Shown: positions 24,450 to 32,278 of the stretch, piece after piece
How the letters are laid out: each line of letters opens with the position of its first letter
Position numbering within the stretch: position 1 is the stretch's first letter
NCBI GenBank assembly: GCA_934149245.1
Contig: CAKPER010000001.1
Coordinates: forward strand, 1 to 64,000
DNA length: 64,000 bases
Direction: 5' to 3'
From: an uncultured Bacilli bacterium
GTDB taxonomy: Bacteria; Bacillota_I; Bacilli_A; RF39; UBA660
Made by a program: the position numbers and the translations under genes
Notes under the pieces: model-generated
Databases searched by the model: none
What the model was told of the DNA's origin: nothing
Seen by the model: the letters and a program-made list of their open reading frames with translations, nothing else

Positions 24450-26419
24450 TTTTTTCTTTGATATGGTTTATTAATGCTTTCAGTATCGCCTTTTTCTTCT
24501 ATTAATATTTGAGCTTTTCTAGTATTATCTGTTCCCTCTTTTTCAAGACTTATAAAGTCAATTTTACCTCCTGGAGTATAAGGAATTTCATCTCGGAAGT
24601 TGTAGTAGTATGGTACATCTCTTTGAGAAAAATTACTCATACATAAGTCTTCTAATTCTTTTTGGATTTGTTCTTCTTGACCTTTATACTCATCTTTTAA
24701 AACTATAGATACTTTGGGATATTTTCCTTGAATATCATAAGGGCTTTGTATTCCTACGGTGAAAGCGTCTTTAACAGCAGGATGTTTTAAAACTAGTTCT
24801 GTCATTTCTAAAGGATGATTATTATGACCATCTGGTCTTACGAACATCATTTTTTTACGACCTTTAAAAAATAATTCTCCATTAGGAGCAACCGTAAAGT
24901 AATCACCGGTTTTAATCCATTTTTCACCATTTTCATCTAGAACTATTTCTTTATTTGTAGCTTCTTCGTTTTTATAATAGCCTTTAAATAAAGCTGGTGA
25001 ACTTATATATAATTCTCCTTCTTCATTATACATAACTTCTTCTCCTGTTTCAGGATTTACAACTTTTATTTTAGTTTTTGGTAGAGCCACTCCTACACTG
25101 CCGATAGAATTACAAGCTGCTGAGACATTAACTATTGCAGATGATGATAGTTCTGTCATTCCGTATCCTTTTACAATATTATTGTTATTATTATGCTCTT
25201 TTAAAAATCTATTTGTTTTTTCTTCTAATTCCTGACTTAAGTGATCTCCTCCAACTCCCAAGTTTGGAATGAATGATAAATCCTTTTTTCTTTTTATATT
25301 TATATCTATATTTGTACCAAATAATTTTAATGATAAATTATAGTCTTTTGAAATTTCAGGACTATTCATTATAGCTGTATAGGCATTTGGAATGTCTTGA
25401 TATGCTTGTGGTTTATACTTCGATATATATTTGCCCATATCTTTAAGTTCTCTTTTTGGAATAATTACATTTTTAAATCCTAAAGCAAGTGGCATGTGAA
25501 GACTAGCTACTACACCATATGATAAAAATGCAGGTACAACATTTAAAAATGCTCTTCCATTATCATGTTGGATACCACTATGTTCGTACTGCCATGCTAC
25601 AGAATTTGCTCCTTTATTAGTTAGCATAGCTAGTTTACTTGGACCTGTTGTTCCACTAGTACTTTCTAATATAGCAACATCATCTTCGCTTTGCTCTATT
25701 TTTGGTAAGACTACATCATTGGTAGGAATTTTCATAAATTCACTCCAACTAATAGCATTTGCACTATTTATTTTAGGAGCAGGATTTTTAGAATTATATA
25801 TTTTTTTTACAATTGGAGAAAATGATTCACTTATTGAATAATAAATTACTTTTTGATCATTTCTTAAAATATTTTTTAGTTTAGGTTCAACTATATCTAA
25901 TGATACAATTAGTTTTGATTCCATACATTTTTCTTTTAAATTATCAGCACTTAATCTTGGATCTATTAAATTTATAATAGCTCCTATTTTGTTTAAGGCA
26001 TAAATAGTATAAATTAATTCTGGAGTTGTTACAGAAATCATGGATACAATATCCCACTTTCCTATGCCCATTTTACTATATTTTTTGCTTAATTCATCTA
26101 CTATTTTTAGAAATTTTTTCTTTCTAATTTTAGTTCCATAATATTCTAAGCAATAACTATTGGGAGTTGTATTAAATATTTTTTCAAGGTATTCATACAT
26201 AGTTGCTTGTGGTATTTCTCCTAATATTGCTTCATTATCATAATATCCTAGGTTTGGTTTATCAATTGATGCATAGCCTATTGGTGGTCCTTCTATAATA
26301 GGTCCTTTTTCTATATCTATATTATGTAGGGCTTTTTGATATAAATCTCGTTGCTTTCTTTCTTCATTATTTAATTTGCTTAAAGCTTCTCTTAGCTCTA
26401 TTAAATCTTGTTTTTCCAT
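24437..26419 (-). CDS. AMP-dependent acyl-adenylating enzyme (660 aa)
   Basis: Member of the ANL superfamily, which activates a carboxylic acid with ATP to an acyl-adenylate, usually then moved to CoA or a carrier. Motifs in order: P-loop ESTSGTTGPSKLAML, the GYGMTELSS box, WIKTGDYF with the ribose-binding Asp, and the catalytic Lys in TPGGKIDF near the C-terminus. An extra ~60 residue helical N-terminus precedes the usual start. Substrate is unknown. It lies alone between the two hybrid kinases, with its own promoter and terminator. It is not close in sequence to the ligase at 44860-46635. Confidence 0.88.
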   Translation of the reverse strand: MEKQDLIELREALSKLNNEERKQRDLYQKALHNIDIEKGPIIEGPPIGYASIDKPNLGYYDNEAILGEIPQATMYEYLEKIFNTTPNSYCLEYYGTKIRKKKFLKIVDELSKKYSKMGIGKWDIVSMISVTTPELIYTIYALNKIGAIINLIDPRLSADNLKEKCMESKLIVSLDIVEPKLKNILRNDQKVIYYSISESFSPIVKKIYNSKNPAPKINSANAISWSEFMKIPTNDVVLPKIEQSEDDVAILESTSGTTGPSKLAMLTNKGANSVAWQYEHSGIQHDNGRAFLNVVPAFLSYGVVASLHMPLALGFKNVIIPKRELKDMGKYISKYKPQAYQDIPNAYTAIMNSPEISKDYNLSLKLFGTNIDINIKRKKDLSFIPNLGVGGDHLSQELEEKTNRFLKEHNNNNNIVKGYGMTELSSSAIVNVSAACNSIGSVGVALPKTKIKVVNPETGEEVMYNEEGELYISSPALFKGYYKNEEATNKEIVLDENGEKWIKTGDYFTVAPNGELFFKGRKKMMFVRPDGHNNHPLEMTELVLKHPAVKDAFTVGIQSPYDIQGKYPKVSIVLKDEYKGQEEQIQKELEDLCMSNFSQRDVPYYYNFRDEIPYTPGGKIDFISLEKEGTDNTRKAQILIEEKGDTESINKPYQRKKTIH

Positions 26420-26476
26420 TTTATTAGTCCTTTCTTTTGCTAAATATCTAAAATTCTTTTTTTAGAATTTCTTCGT

Positions 26477-26505
26477 ATTATAGCACTTTTTTTGGATATT
26501 TTTAA
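26477..26505 (-). promoter_or_regulatory. Extended -10 promoter of the 660-aa gene
   Basis: Minus-strand TGCTATAAT gives an extended -10 (box at 26477-26482). The -35 position, TTAAAA at 26500-26505 with a 17-base spacer, is poor, which is typical where TGn is present. Confidence 0.6.
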
Positions 26506-26573
26506 CATCTCTACATAAATATAGCATTTTTATGTTGTATATGCACAATTATTTCTTTTTTGTTAACAAATAA

Positions 26574-26618
26574 ATAAAAAAAAGGAGTATTATCTTACTT
26601 CGAATACTTAAACCTTTG
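26574..26618 (-). terminator. Terminator of hybrid kinase 2
   Basis: Minus-strand AAGG..AGTATT pairs with AATACT..CCTT around an 11-base loop, followed by eight Ts. It lies 75 bases past the kinase stop codon. Confidence 0.75.
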
Positions 26619-26692
26619 GTTATGTAATTTTTTATTATAGATGACATAATTAGCTACTATGTGATTTATAAGTTATGATTTTTTATATAAAA

Positions 26693-28510
26693 TTAAATTT
26701 CAGAATTTAGACAGTTATCTATTTTTGCTTTTAATTCATCTTTGGTAAAAGGTTTTGCTAAATAGTTGTTAAAGCCTGCTTGAATATATTTTTCACAAGC
26801 TCCTTCAACAGCATCGGCAGTTAGAGCAATAATTGGGGTATTAAAATTTGGCTTCTGTTTTAGTGTTTGCATGGTAACTACACCATTCATTACTGGCATC
26901 ATAATATCCATTAAAATTAAATCATATTTTTTATTGTTTACTTTTTCTAGAGCTTCATAGCCATTATAACATTCATCTATTTGTTTTAGATTGAGATTTT
27001 CTAAAGCTTTTTTGGCTACTTTAATATTTAATTTATTATCATCGACAATTAAAATAGATTTATTTTTATAGTTTATAGGGCTTGTTGATAATGATAAATC
27101 TTTAGTAGGAGTTGTTTGAGGAATTATTACAGTAAATGTAGAGCCTTTTTGATAAATAGACTCTACTTTTATTTTTCCGTGCATAAGATTAACTAACCTT
27201 TTTACAATAGCTAGTCCTAGTCCCGTTCCCTCTATTGTTGTATTTCTTTCAACATCAAGGCGTTCAAATTTTGTAAATAATTTATTTATATTTTCTTTTT
27301 TTATGCCAATTCCTGTATCAGTAACACTTATAAATAAAGTGCATTTATTTTTATTATTAATACAATTTATACTTAATTTTATATATCCTTTTTTTGTATA
27401 TTTAATTGAATTAGTTAAAAGATTATTAATTATTTGTTTTAAATGGATATTATCTCCTACTAAAGTCGTGGGAATACTTTCATCAAATTCTAATATATAG
27501 TTTATATCTTTATTTTCTAATTTTAATCTATTTATCTTAAATATTTCGTTTATTTCATTAATTAGATTATATTCTTTATTAATAATTTTTAATTCATTAT
27601 TATCTATTTTATTGATATCAATAATATTGCCTACTATTTCTAGTAAGGTATGTGATGAAGTTACAATATCATTTATATCTTCTTTTAGGCTAGGTGGAAT
27701 ATCTTTGTTAGTAGACATATTTTCACATAATCCTACTATAGCGTTTAGAGGAGTTCTTATTTCATGAGACATACTAGATAAGAACTCACTCTTAGCAGAG
27801 GCTGCTTTATTATATTGAGCTTGGGTTACGTTTAATTTTTCAATCATTTTCATATCAGGATTTTCTATAGTGAAATACATAAGTATTGTTACAATAGAAA
27901 AGGCTGACGAGATAATTAAGAAGCCTGGTTCAATAGTCCTTGATAAGATAGCTAGTAAGATTACAATCATAAAAATTAATACTGGAATATATTTACTCTT
28001 TTTATCTTTATTAATTCTTTTTTGATAACAAACTATCCAACTTATAAAATGAATAATTAAGGTTAGATAAAGTAATTTTGTACCTGGGCCATTTGAATAG
28101 ATAATTCCAGCCTTATTGTCGTAAGTTAGAGGACATATTAGAATTAGAGTTGATACTACTATCCAAAATATTATATATATAATTCCTTTTTTCTTTTTAA
28201 AATTTAAAGACATTCCTTGCCTGCTTTTGAAAGATATGGAATATATATATAGTGTAAATAATAACTGCCATAAAAAAATAGTTAATAAGAATAATCTATT
28301 TGTTAGTTCGGTTATAAATAATAGTTTATCAATTCTTATAACAGTAAAATAACATAATATTTCCAATACAAGATTTATTATGTTAACTACTATTATATTT
28401 CCATACAAATTAGTTTCTAAAGATTTTACCCTTTTTTTTGAAAAATATATTATGCAAATTAAGATGCTATATGTTAAGTTGCATATAATTGTTGCTATTT
28501 CCATATTCAT
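26693..28510 (-). CDS. Hybrid histidine kinase 2, paralogue of kinase 1
   Basis: Same architecture as the kinase at 22529: about seven membrane segments, the linker YFTIENPDMKMIE (identical in both), His249 in SSMSHEIRTPLNAIVG, HATPase boxes NLLTNSIKYTKKG, DTGIGIK and GTGLGLA, and a receiver with Asp535 in LMDIMMPVMNG and Lys in AKPF. The sensor halves differ most, so the two kinases probably read different signals and pass them to a shared network. A 13-base palindrome spans its promoter and ribosome site. GGAGGTG lies before the ATG. Confidence 0.93.
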   Translation of the reverse strand: MNMEIATIICNLTYSILICIIYFSKKRVKSLETNLYGNIIVVNIINLVLEILCYFTVIRIDKLLFITELTNRLFLLTIFLWQLLFTLYIYSISFKSRQGMSLNFKKKKGIIYIIFWIVVSTLILICPLTYDNKAGIIYSNGPGTKLLYLTLIIHFISWIVCYQKRINKDKKSKYIPVLIFMIVILLAILSRTIEPGFLIISSAFSIVTILMYFTIENPDMKMIEKLNVTQAQYNKAASAKSEFLSSMSHEIRTPLNAIVGLCENMSTNKDIPPSLKEDINDIVTSSHTLLEIVGNIIDINKIDNNELKIINKEYNLINEINEIFKINRLKLENKDINYILEFDESIPTTLVGDNIHLKQIINNLLTNSIKYTKKGYIKLSINCINNKNKCTLFISVTDTGIGIKKENINKLFTKFERLDVERNTTIEGTGLGLAIVKRLVNLMHGKIKVESIYQKGSTFTVIIPQTTPTKDLSLSTSPINYKNKSILIVDDNKLNIKVAKKALENLNLKQIDECYNGYEALEKVNNKKYDLILMDIMMPVMNGVVTMQTLKQKPNFNTPIIALTADAVEGACEKYIQAGFNNYLAKPFTKDELKAKIDNCLNSEI

Positions 28511-28520
28511 AAAAACACCT

Positions 28521-28559
28521 CCATATTATGTTAGGGAATATAATTATAACATAATATGG
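28521..28559 (-). promoter_or_regulatory. Promoter and 13-bp palindromic operator of hybrid kinase 2
   Basis: CCATATTATGTTA (28521-28533) and TAACATAATATGG (28547-28559) are perfect 13-base arms with a 13-base centre. On the minus strand a TATAAT box overlaps the first arm and the loop, with TTGGTA 18 bases upstream, and the second arm runs into the GGAGG ribosome site. A protein bound here would block transcription, or the RNA hairpin would hide part of the ribosome site. Confidence 0.65.
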
Positions 28560-28610
28560 AATGTTTTACCAAAAAATTTATCTTATTTTACACATTTTGT
28601 CTTATTGAAA

Positions 28611-29456
28611 TTAAATTTTTTCCTTTTTTGATGAATATAGGATACTATCTTTTAGAAATAATGCTACTCCTTCTTCGTGACTTGCTAGGGTTAAATCATC
28701 AACATATTCTATTATTTCTTCGTCACAGTTAGCAACAGCATATGCTTTGGTAGAATTTTGGAACATACTTATATCATTATAATCATTTCCAAAAGAAATA
28801 ATTTCTATATCATGAAGATTTAAATGATCTCTTAGGAATAGAATGGCATTTCCTTTAGAACAATTGTTATCTAGTAAATTAAACCAAAAGCCACAACTTT
28901 CATGTTCAATCTTTCGGCAAGCACTTTTTAGAGGGATAAATTGTTCCTTTTTATTAAATAAATTTGATATTGTTTTGTAATTGTTAGATACTATCATACA
29001 TTGTTTTACTTTAGCATCTTCTTGTAATAGTTTATTTAGATTTTTTATTTTTATTTGTTCTGGCCAAAATTTTTCGTTTACGTATTCTTTGTTGTCAATT
29101 GATAGTGATATAGACATTTTATTTTGACAGCAATAGTCCCATAATTTGGTATAGAGGTTTAATTTAGTAGTATTAGAATAAATTGCTCTATTATTTTTGT
29201 AGTCATATATCTCTGCACCATTTGAGCAGATAACATATGGGCTAGCTCCAACTTTTTTACTTATAGCGATAGCTGATTCTCTAGATCTGGCAGTGCATAA
29301 CACGACTAAGTAGCCATTTTTAGTTAAATTTTTTATAGTTTCTATAGTAAATTCACCAATATTACCATCATGTAGAGTTAATGTTCCATCTATATCTGTA
29401 CAAATCATTTTTTTGTAGGAAGATATATTTATTAGATTAGCTAAATAATATTTCAT
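28611..29456 (-). CDS. Cof-type HAD phosphatase
   Basis: HAD hydrolases of the Cof family remove phosphate from small molecules such as sugar phosphates and flavin or pyridoxal precursors. Motif I is ICTDIDGTLTL with the nucleophile Asp, motif II is VVLCTARS, and motifs III/IV are CSKGNAIL and SFGNDYNDISMF. The frame opens seven codons earlier, but AAGGAGGAA at 29460-29470 fits the ATG at 29456. The specific substrate cannot be told. It lies upstream of kinase 2 on the same strand but outside its promoter palindrome. Confidence 0.9.
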   Translation of the reverse strand: MKYYLANLINISSYKKMICTDIDGTLTLHDGNIGEFTIETIKNLTKNGYLVVLCTARSRESAIAISKKVGASPYVICSNGAEIYDYKNNRAIYSNTTKLNLYTKLWDYCCQNKMSISLSIDNKEYVNEKFWPEQIKIKNLNKLLQEDAKVKQCMIVSNNYKTISNLFNKKEQFIPLKSACRKIEHESCGFWFNLLDNNCSKGNAILFLRDHLNLHDIEIISFGNDYNDISMFQNSTKAYAVANCDEEIIEYVDDLTLASHEEGVALFLKDSILYSSKKEKI

Positions 29457-29552
29457 AAAATTCCTCCTTAAAAACATTATTCTAGTTATATTAATTTTTA
29501 AGTTATATATATTAATTATAAATTTTACTTAAATTTTGTTTTTTATATTATA

Positions 29553-29576
29553 AAAATAGAGGCTTTATTGCCTCTT
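29553..29576 (-). terminator. Terminator of the 130-aa surface protein gene
   Basis: AGAGGC (29559-29564) and GCCTCT (29571-29576) form a GC-containing stem with a 6-base loop, followed on the minus strand by ATTTTTAT. Confidence 0.75.
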
Positions 29577-29615
29577 GTTTGATTAATAATATGCTTTCTA
29601 AATTTATTTATACTT

Positions 29616-30008
29616 CTATTCTGTTGTTTTATTTGCTATTACTAGCATAACTACTCCAATTATACCACAAAATAATTCCACTAAGATAATATTAAGTGAG
29701 TGGCCAGATGATACTTTCTTTTCTAGTTTATCAGTATTTTCTTCTATTTTATTTATTTTATTATCTGTTGTATTACTGCTATCGTCATCATTTGTTTCTA
29801 ATGCTTCATCCTCATCATCTGAATATAGATAATCACTATCATTTGCATTTTCATCTACAGTACTTTCATTTTCTTCTTGTTCAGTTATATTATCGTTTGT
29901 ACTATTACTTGTAATATCTTCAGCTAATACATTATATGGACTAAAAATGAGCAAGAACACACTTAGTATAATAAAAAACTTTTTTAATAATAATTGAATT
30001 TTGTTCAT
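29616..30008 (-). CDS. Small acidic surface protein (130 aa)
   Basis: A signal peptide (residues 5-29, cleavage near VLAED) is followed by about 65 residues almost wholly Asp, Glu, Asn, Ser and Thr, then a short helix (INKIEENTDKLEKK) and a C-terminal membrane segment (residues 105-125). The product would be membrane-anchored with an acidic, disordered outer part. No family is recognised. It has its own promoter, embedded in an inverted repeat, and its own terminator; the Shine-Dalgarno site is weak. Confidence 0.75.
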   Translation of the reverse strand: MNKIQLLLKKFFIILSVFLLIFSPYNVLAEDITSNSTNDNITEQEENESTVDENANDSDYLYSDDEDEALETNDDDSSNTTDNKINKIEENTDKLEKKVSSGHSLNIILVELFCGIIGVVMLVIANKTTE

Positions 30009-30010
30009 AA

Positions 30011-30062
30011 GATATCATCTACTTTCTAGTAACATGATATCAGATTTTGAATGAAATAGCAA
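30011..30062 (-). promoter_or_regulatory. Promoter of the 130-aa gene with overlapping inverted repeat
   Basis: Minus-strand TTGCTA (30057-30062), 17-base spacer, TATCAT (30034-30039) with TGA before it. The -10 box lies inside an inverted repeat, GATATCAT ... ATGATATC (30034-30041 and 30011-30018), whose second arm ends just before the ATG. This suggests repression at the promoter or of translation. Confidence 0.6.
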
Positions 30063-30105
30063 GATGATTTTTCGAAAAATTTACCACTAATAATTCTCTA
30101 AAATA

Positions 30106-30150
30106 TAAAAAAAGCGTTTTAAAGCTCTTAGATTGAACTAAAAAACGTTT
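30106..30150 (-). terminator. Terminator of the rpsB-tsf operon
   Basis: Arms CGTTTTAAAGCTC and GAACTAAAAAACG pair with few mismatches; seven Ts follow on the minus strand. Confidence 0.8.
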
Positions 30151-30152
30151 TT

Positions 30153-31028
30153 TTAACCATTAACTTGTTTCATTACTTCATCTGCAAAGTTTTCTTGTTT
30201 CTTTTCTATTCCCTCTCCAACTTCATAACGAACAAATTTAATAATATTACTATTTTTTTCTTTTACATATTTAGCAACTTTTACTTTACTTTCTTTAATA
30301 AAGCTTTGATCAACTAAACATACTTCTTCGAAGAATTTGTTTAATCTTCCGTTTATTATCATTGGTAATTTATTTTCATCAAGACCTTCGTTTTCTGCTT
30401 GTTCCATAAGAATTGTTCTTTCTTTTTCAACTCTTTCTTCAGGAACTTCATCTCTAGTTAAGTAAAGGGGTTTCATTGCTGCTGCTTGCATTGCGATATC
30501 TTTTGCTAATTCTTCATCGCTACCATCTAATACTACTAAAGTAACAATCTTTCCACCCATATGAGAATATGTTCCAAAGATTTGGTCATCATTTTTTGTT
30601 AAAACTTCAAAACGTCTTAAAGTTAATTTTTCACCAATAGTTCCACTTTTTTCAGCAATAAGCTCTGCAACATCTTTATCAGAAACTTTTAAAGCAAGTG
30701 CCTCTTCAACGCTTTTAACGTCATTAGTAATAATTATATTTGCTATTTCTTCTACTAAAGATTTAAATTCCTCGTTTTTAGCAACAAAGTCTGTTTCTGA
30801 ATTTAATTCTACAATAACTGCTTTGTTACCATCTATTTTTGAATAAGCAAGGCCTTCTGCTGCTATACGAGTTTGTTTCTTTGCTGCCTTAGAAATTCCT
30901 TTTTCTCTTAACCAATCAATAGCACTTTCAATATTACCATCTGTTGCTTCTAAAGCTTTTTTACAATCTAGCATACCTGCACCAGTTGTTTCTCTTAATT
31001 CTTTTACCATTTTTGCATTAATAGCCAT
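30153..31028 (-). CDS. tsf: Elongation factor Ts
   Basis: EF-Ts recharges EF-Tu with GTP during translation. The N-terminal UBA-like domain (MVKELRETTGAGMLDCKKAL) is followed by the core with the Tu-contact motif SETDFVAKNEEF and the usual MQAAAMKPLYL segment. At 291 residues it has normal length. It follows rpsB by 14 bases, the standard bacterial order. The start has GAGGAT upstream. Confidence 0.97.
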   Translation of the reverse strand: MAINAKMVKELRETTGAGMLDCKKALEATDGNIESAIDWLREKGISKAAKKQTRIAAEGLAYSKIDGNKAVIVELNSETDFVAKNEEFKSLVEEIANIIITNDVKSVEEALALKVSDKDVAELIAEKSGTIGEKLTLRRFEVLTKNDDQIFGTYSHMGGKIVTLVVLDGSDEELAKDIAMQAAAMKPLYLTRDEVPEERVEKERTILMEQAENEGLDENKLPMIINGRLNKFFEEVCLVDQSFIKESKVKVAKYVKEKNSNIIKFVRYEVGEGIEKKQENFADEVMKQVNG

Positions 31029-31042
31029 GTTTATCCTCTTTT

Positions 31043-32011
31043 CTATTTTAAATTTTCAATTAATTCTTCTTTTTTCATTTTTGAATAGCCTTTTATTTCT
31101 TTCTTTTTAGCTAATTCTCTTAATTCTGCTACAGTTAAGATATTTAAATCTAATTTCTTTTCTGTAATATCTTCTTTGGCTTTTTCTTGCTTTTCAGCTT
31201 GTTTTTCTTTATTTGGTTTAAAGTTTCTTCTTTCCTGTTTTTGATTGCTATATTTGTTGTTATTGTGTTCTTTTTTATCAAAATTACGAGGTTTTTTAGT
31301 TGGATCTTCTGTTACGTAATCTACTAATGTTCCTCCGTTAACTTCTACTATAGCATTTGTAAGTGAACCAAGTACTACCTTGATAGCACGAACGGCATCG
31401 TCATTTCCTGGGATAGCATAATCTACTAAATCTGGATCACAGTTTGTGTCAATAATTCCAAATGTAGGTATTCCTAGTTTCTTAGCTTCTCTAATTGCAT
31501 TTTCTTCTTTGATTGAATCAACAATAATAACAGCTTGTGGTAATCTAGTCATTTCTCTAATTCCACAAAGGTTCTTATTTAATTTTTCGTATTCTTTCTT
31601 TAAACCTATTACTTCTTTTTTTGGTAACTTTTCAAAAGTACCATTTTCTTCCATCTTTTCGATTTCTTCTAATCTTCTAACTCTTTTTCTAATAGTTCCA
31701 AAGTTAGTAAGGGTTCCACCTAGCCATCTTTCTGCCATGTAATACATTCCACTTCTCTTAGCTTCTTCACGGCAAACTTCTGCGGCTTGTTTCTTTGTAC
31801 CAACAAATAAAACTTTACCTCCATCAGATACTATTTTTGTTAAAGCTGCATAAGCTTCTTCTAATTTTTCTACTGTTTTTTGTAAATCGATAATATATAT
31901 GTCATCACGAGAGTTGTAGATATACTCTTTCATTTTTGGATTCCATCTTTTAGTCTGGTGACCAAAGTGAACTCCTGCTTCTAATAAGTAGCTCATTGAT
32001 ACTACTGCCAT
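31043..32011 (-). CDS. rpsB: Ribosomal protein S2 with a C-terminal Rho-N/SAP-like extension
   Basis: Residues 1-235 are a standard S2 ([38 protein letters not shown]). Instead of ending near residue 240-250, the protein continues to 322: a basic, Asn/Gln/Lys-rich linker, then residues 289-322 that look like a Rho-N/SAP helix-extended fold ([13 protein letters not shown], then [13 protein letters not shown]). Such folds bind nucleic acid, so the tail may add an RNA or DNA contact on the 30S subunit. AAAGGAGGA lies before the ATG. First gene of the operon with tsf. Confidence 0.95.
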   Translation of the reverse strand: MAVVSMSYLLEAGVHFGHQTKRWNPKMKEYIYNSRDDIYIIDLQKTVEKLEEAYAALTKIVSDGGKVLFVGTKKQAAEVCREEAKRSGMYYMAERWLGGTLTNFGTIRKRVRRLEEIEKMEENGTFEKLPKKEVIGLKKEYEKLNKNLCGIREMTRLPQAVIIVDSIKEENAIREAKKLGIPTFGIIDTNCDPDLVDYAIPGNDDAVRAIKVVLGSLTNAIVEVNGGTLVDYVTEDPTKKPRNFDKKEHNNNKYSNQKQERRNFKPNKEKQAEKQEKAKEDITEKKLDLNILTVAELRELAKKKEIKGYSKMKKEELIENLK

Positions 32012-32158
32012 AATTTTTCATCCTCCTTTTGTTGTGCTTCCAAATATTTCAACTTTATCTTCCACTTTACATAATTAAAGCACTAGAAAGATAAATCAAT
32101 ATTTGTGAATATTTTGAAAAGCCAATAATATATTATCATAAAATTTCTTTAGTTTCAA
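32012..32158 (-). promoter_or_regulatory. rpsB promoter and 5' leader
   Basis: Minus-strand TTGAAA (32153-32158), 17-base spacer, TAATAT (32130-32135). The leader of about 115 bases can fold: GTGCTT ... AAGCAC enclose CTTTA ATTATG TAAAG. Autoregulation of rpsB through its leader is known in bacteria, but I cannot match this leader to a described motif. Confidence 0.45.
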
Positions 32159-32207
32159 GGCTTTTTTTGCTTTAAGTGCTAATTTTAACATGTCCAACTA
32201 AGGTATA

Positions 32208-32275
32208 AAAAAGAAAATTAGTCCATTTTTTGGTGCTCTTAATTTCGTTGAGTCCATCTGGAACTAATTTCATAA
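32208..32275 (-). terminator. Terminator of the GH25 gene (large loop)
   Basis: Minus-strand arms GAAATTAGTTCCA and TGGACTAATTTTC pair across a loop of about 30 bases; TTTTTTA follows. Confidence 0.55.
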
Positions 32276-32278
32276 TCT

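Noticed and set aside
24437..26419. Nonribosomal peptide synthetase module
   Set aside because: Only an adenylation domain is present; there is no carrier or condensation domain in or beside the gene.
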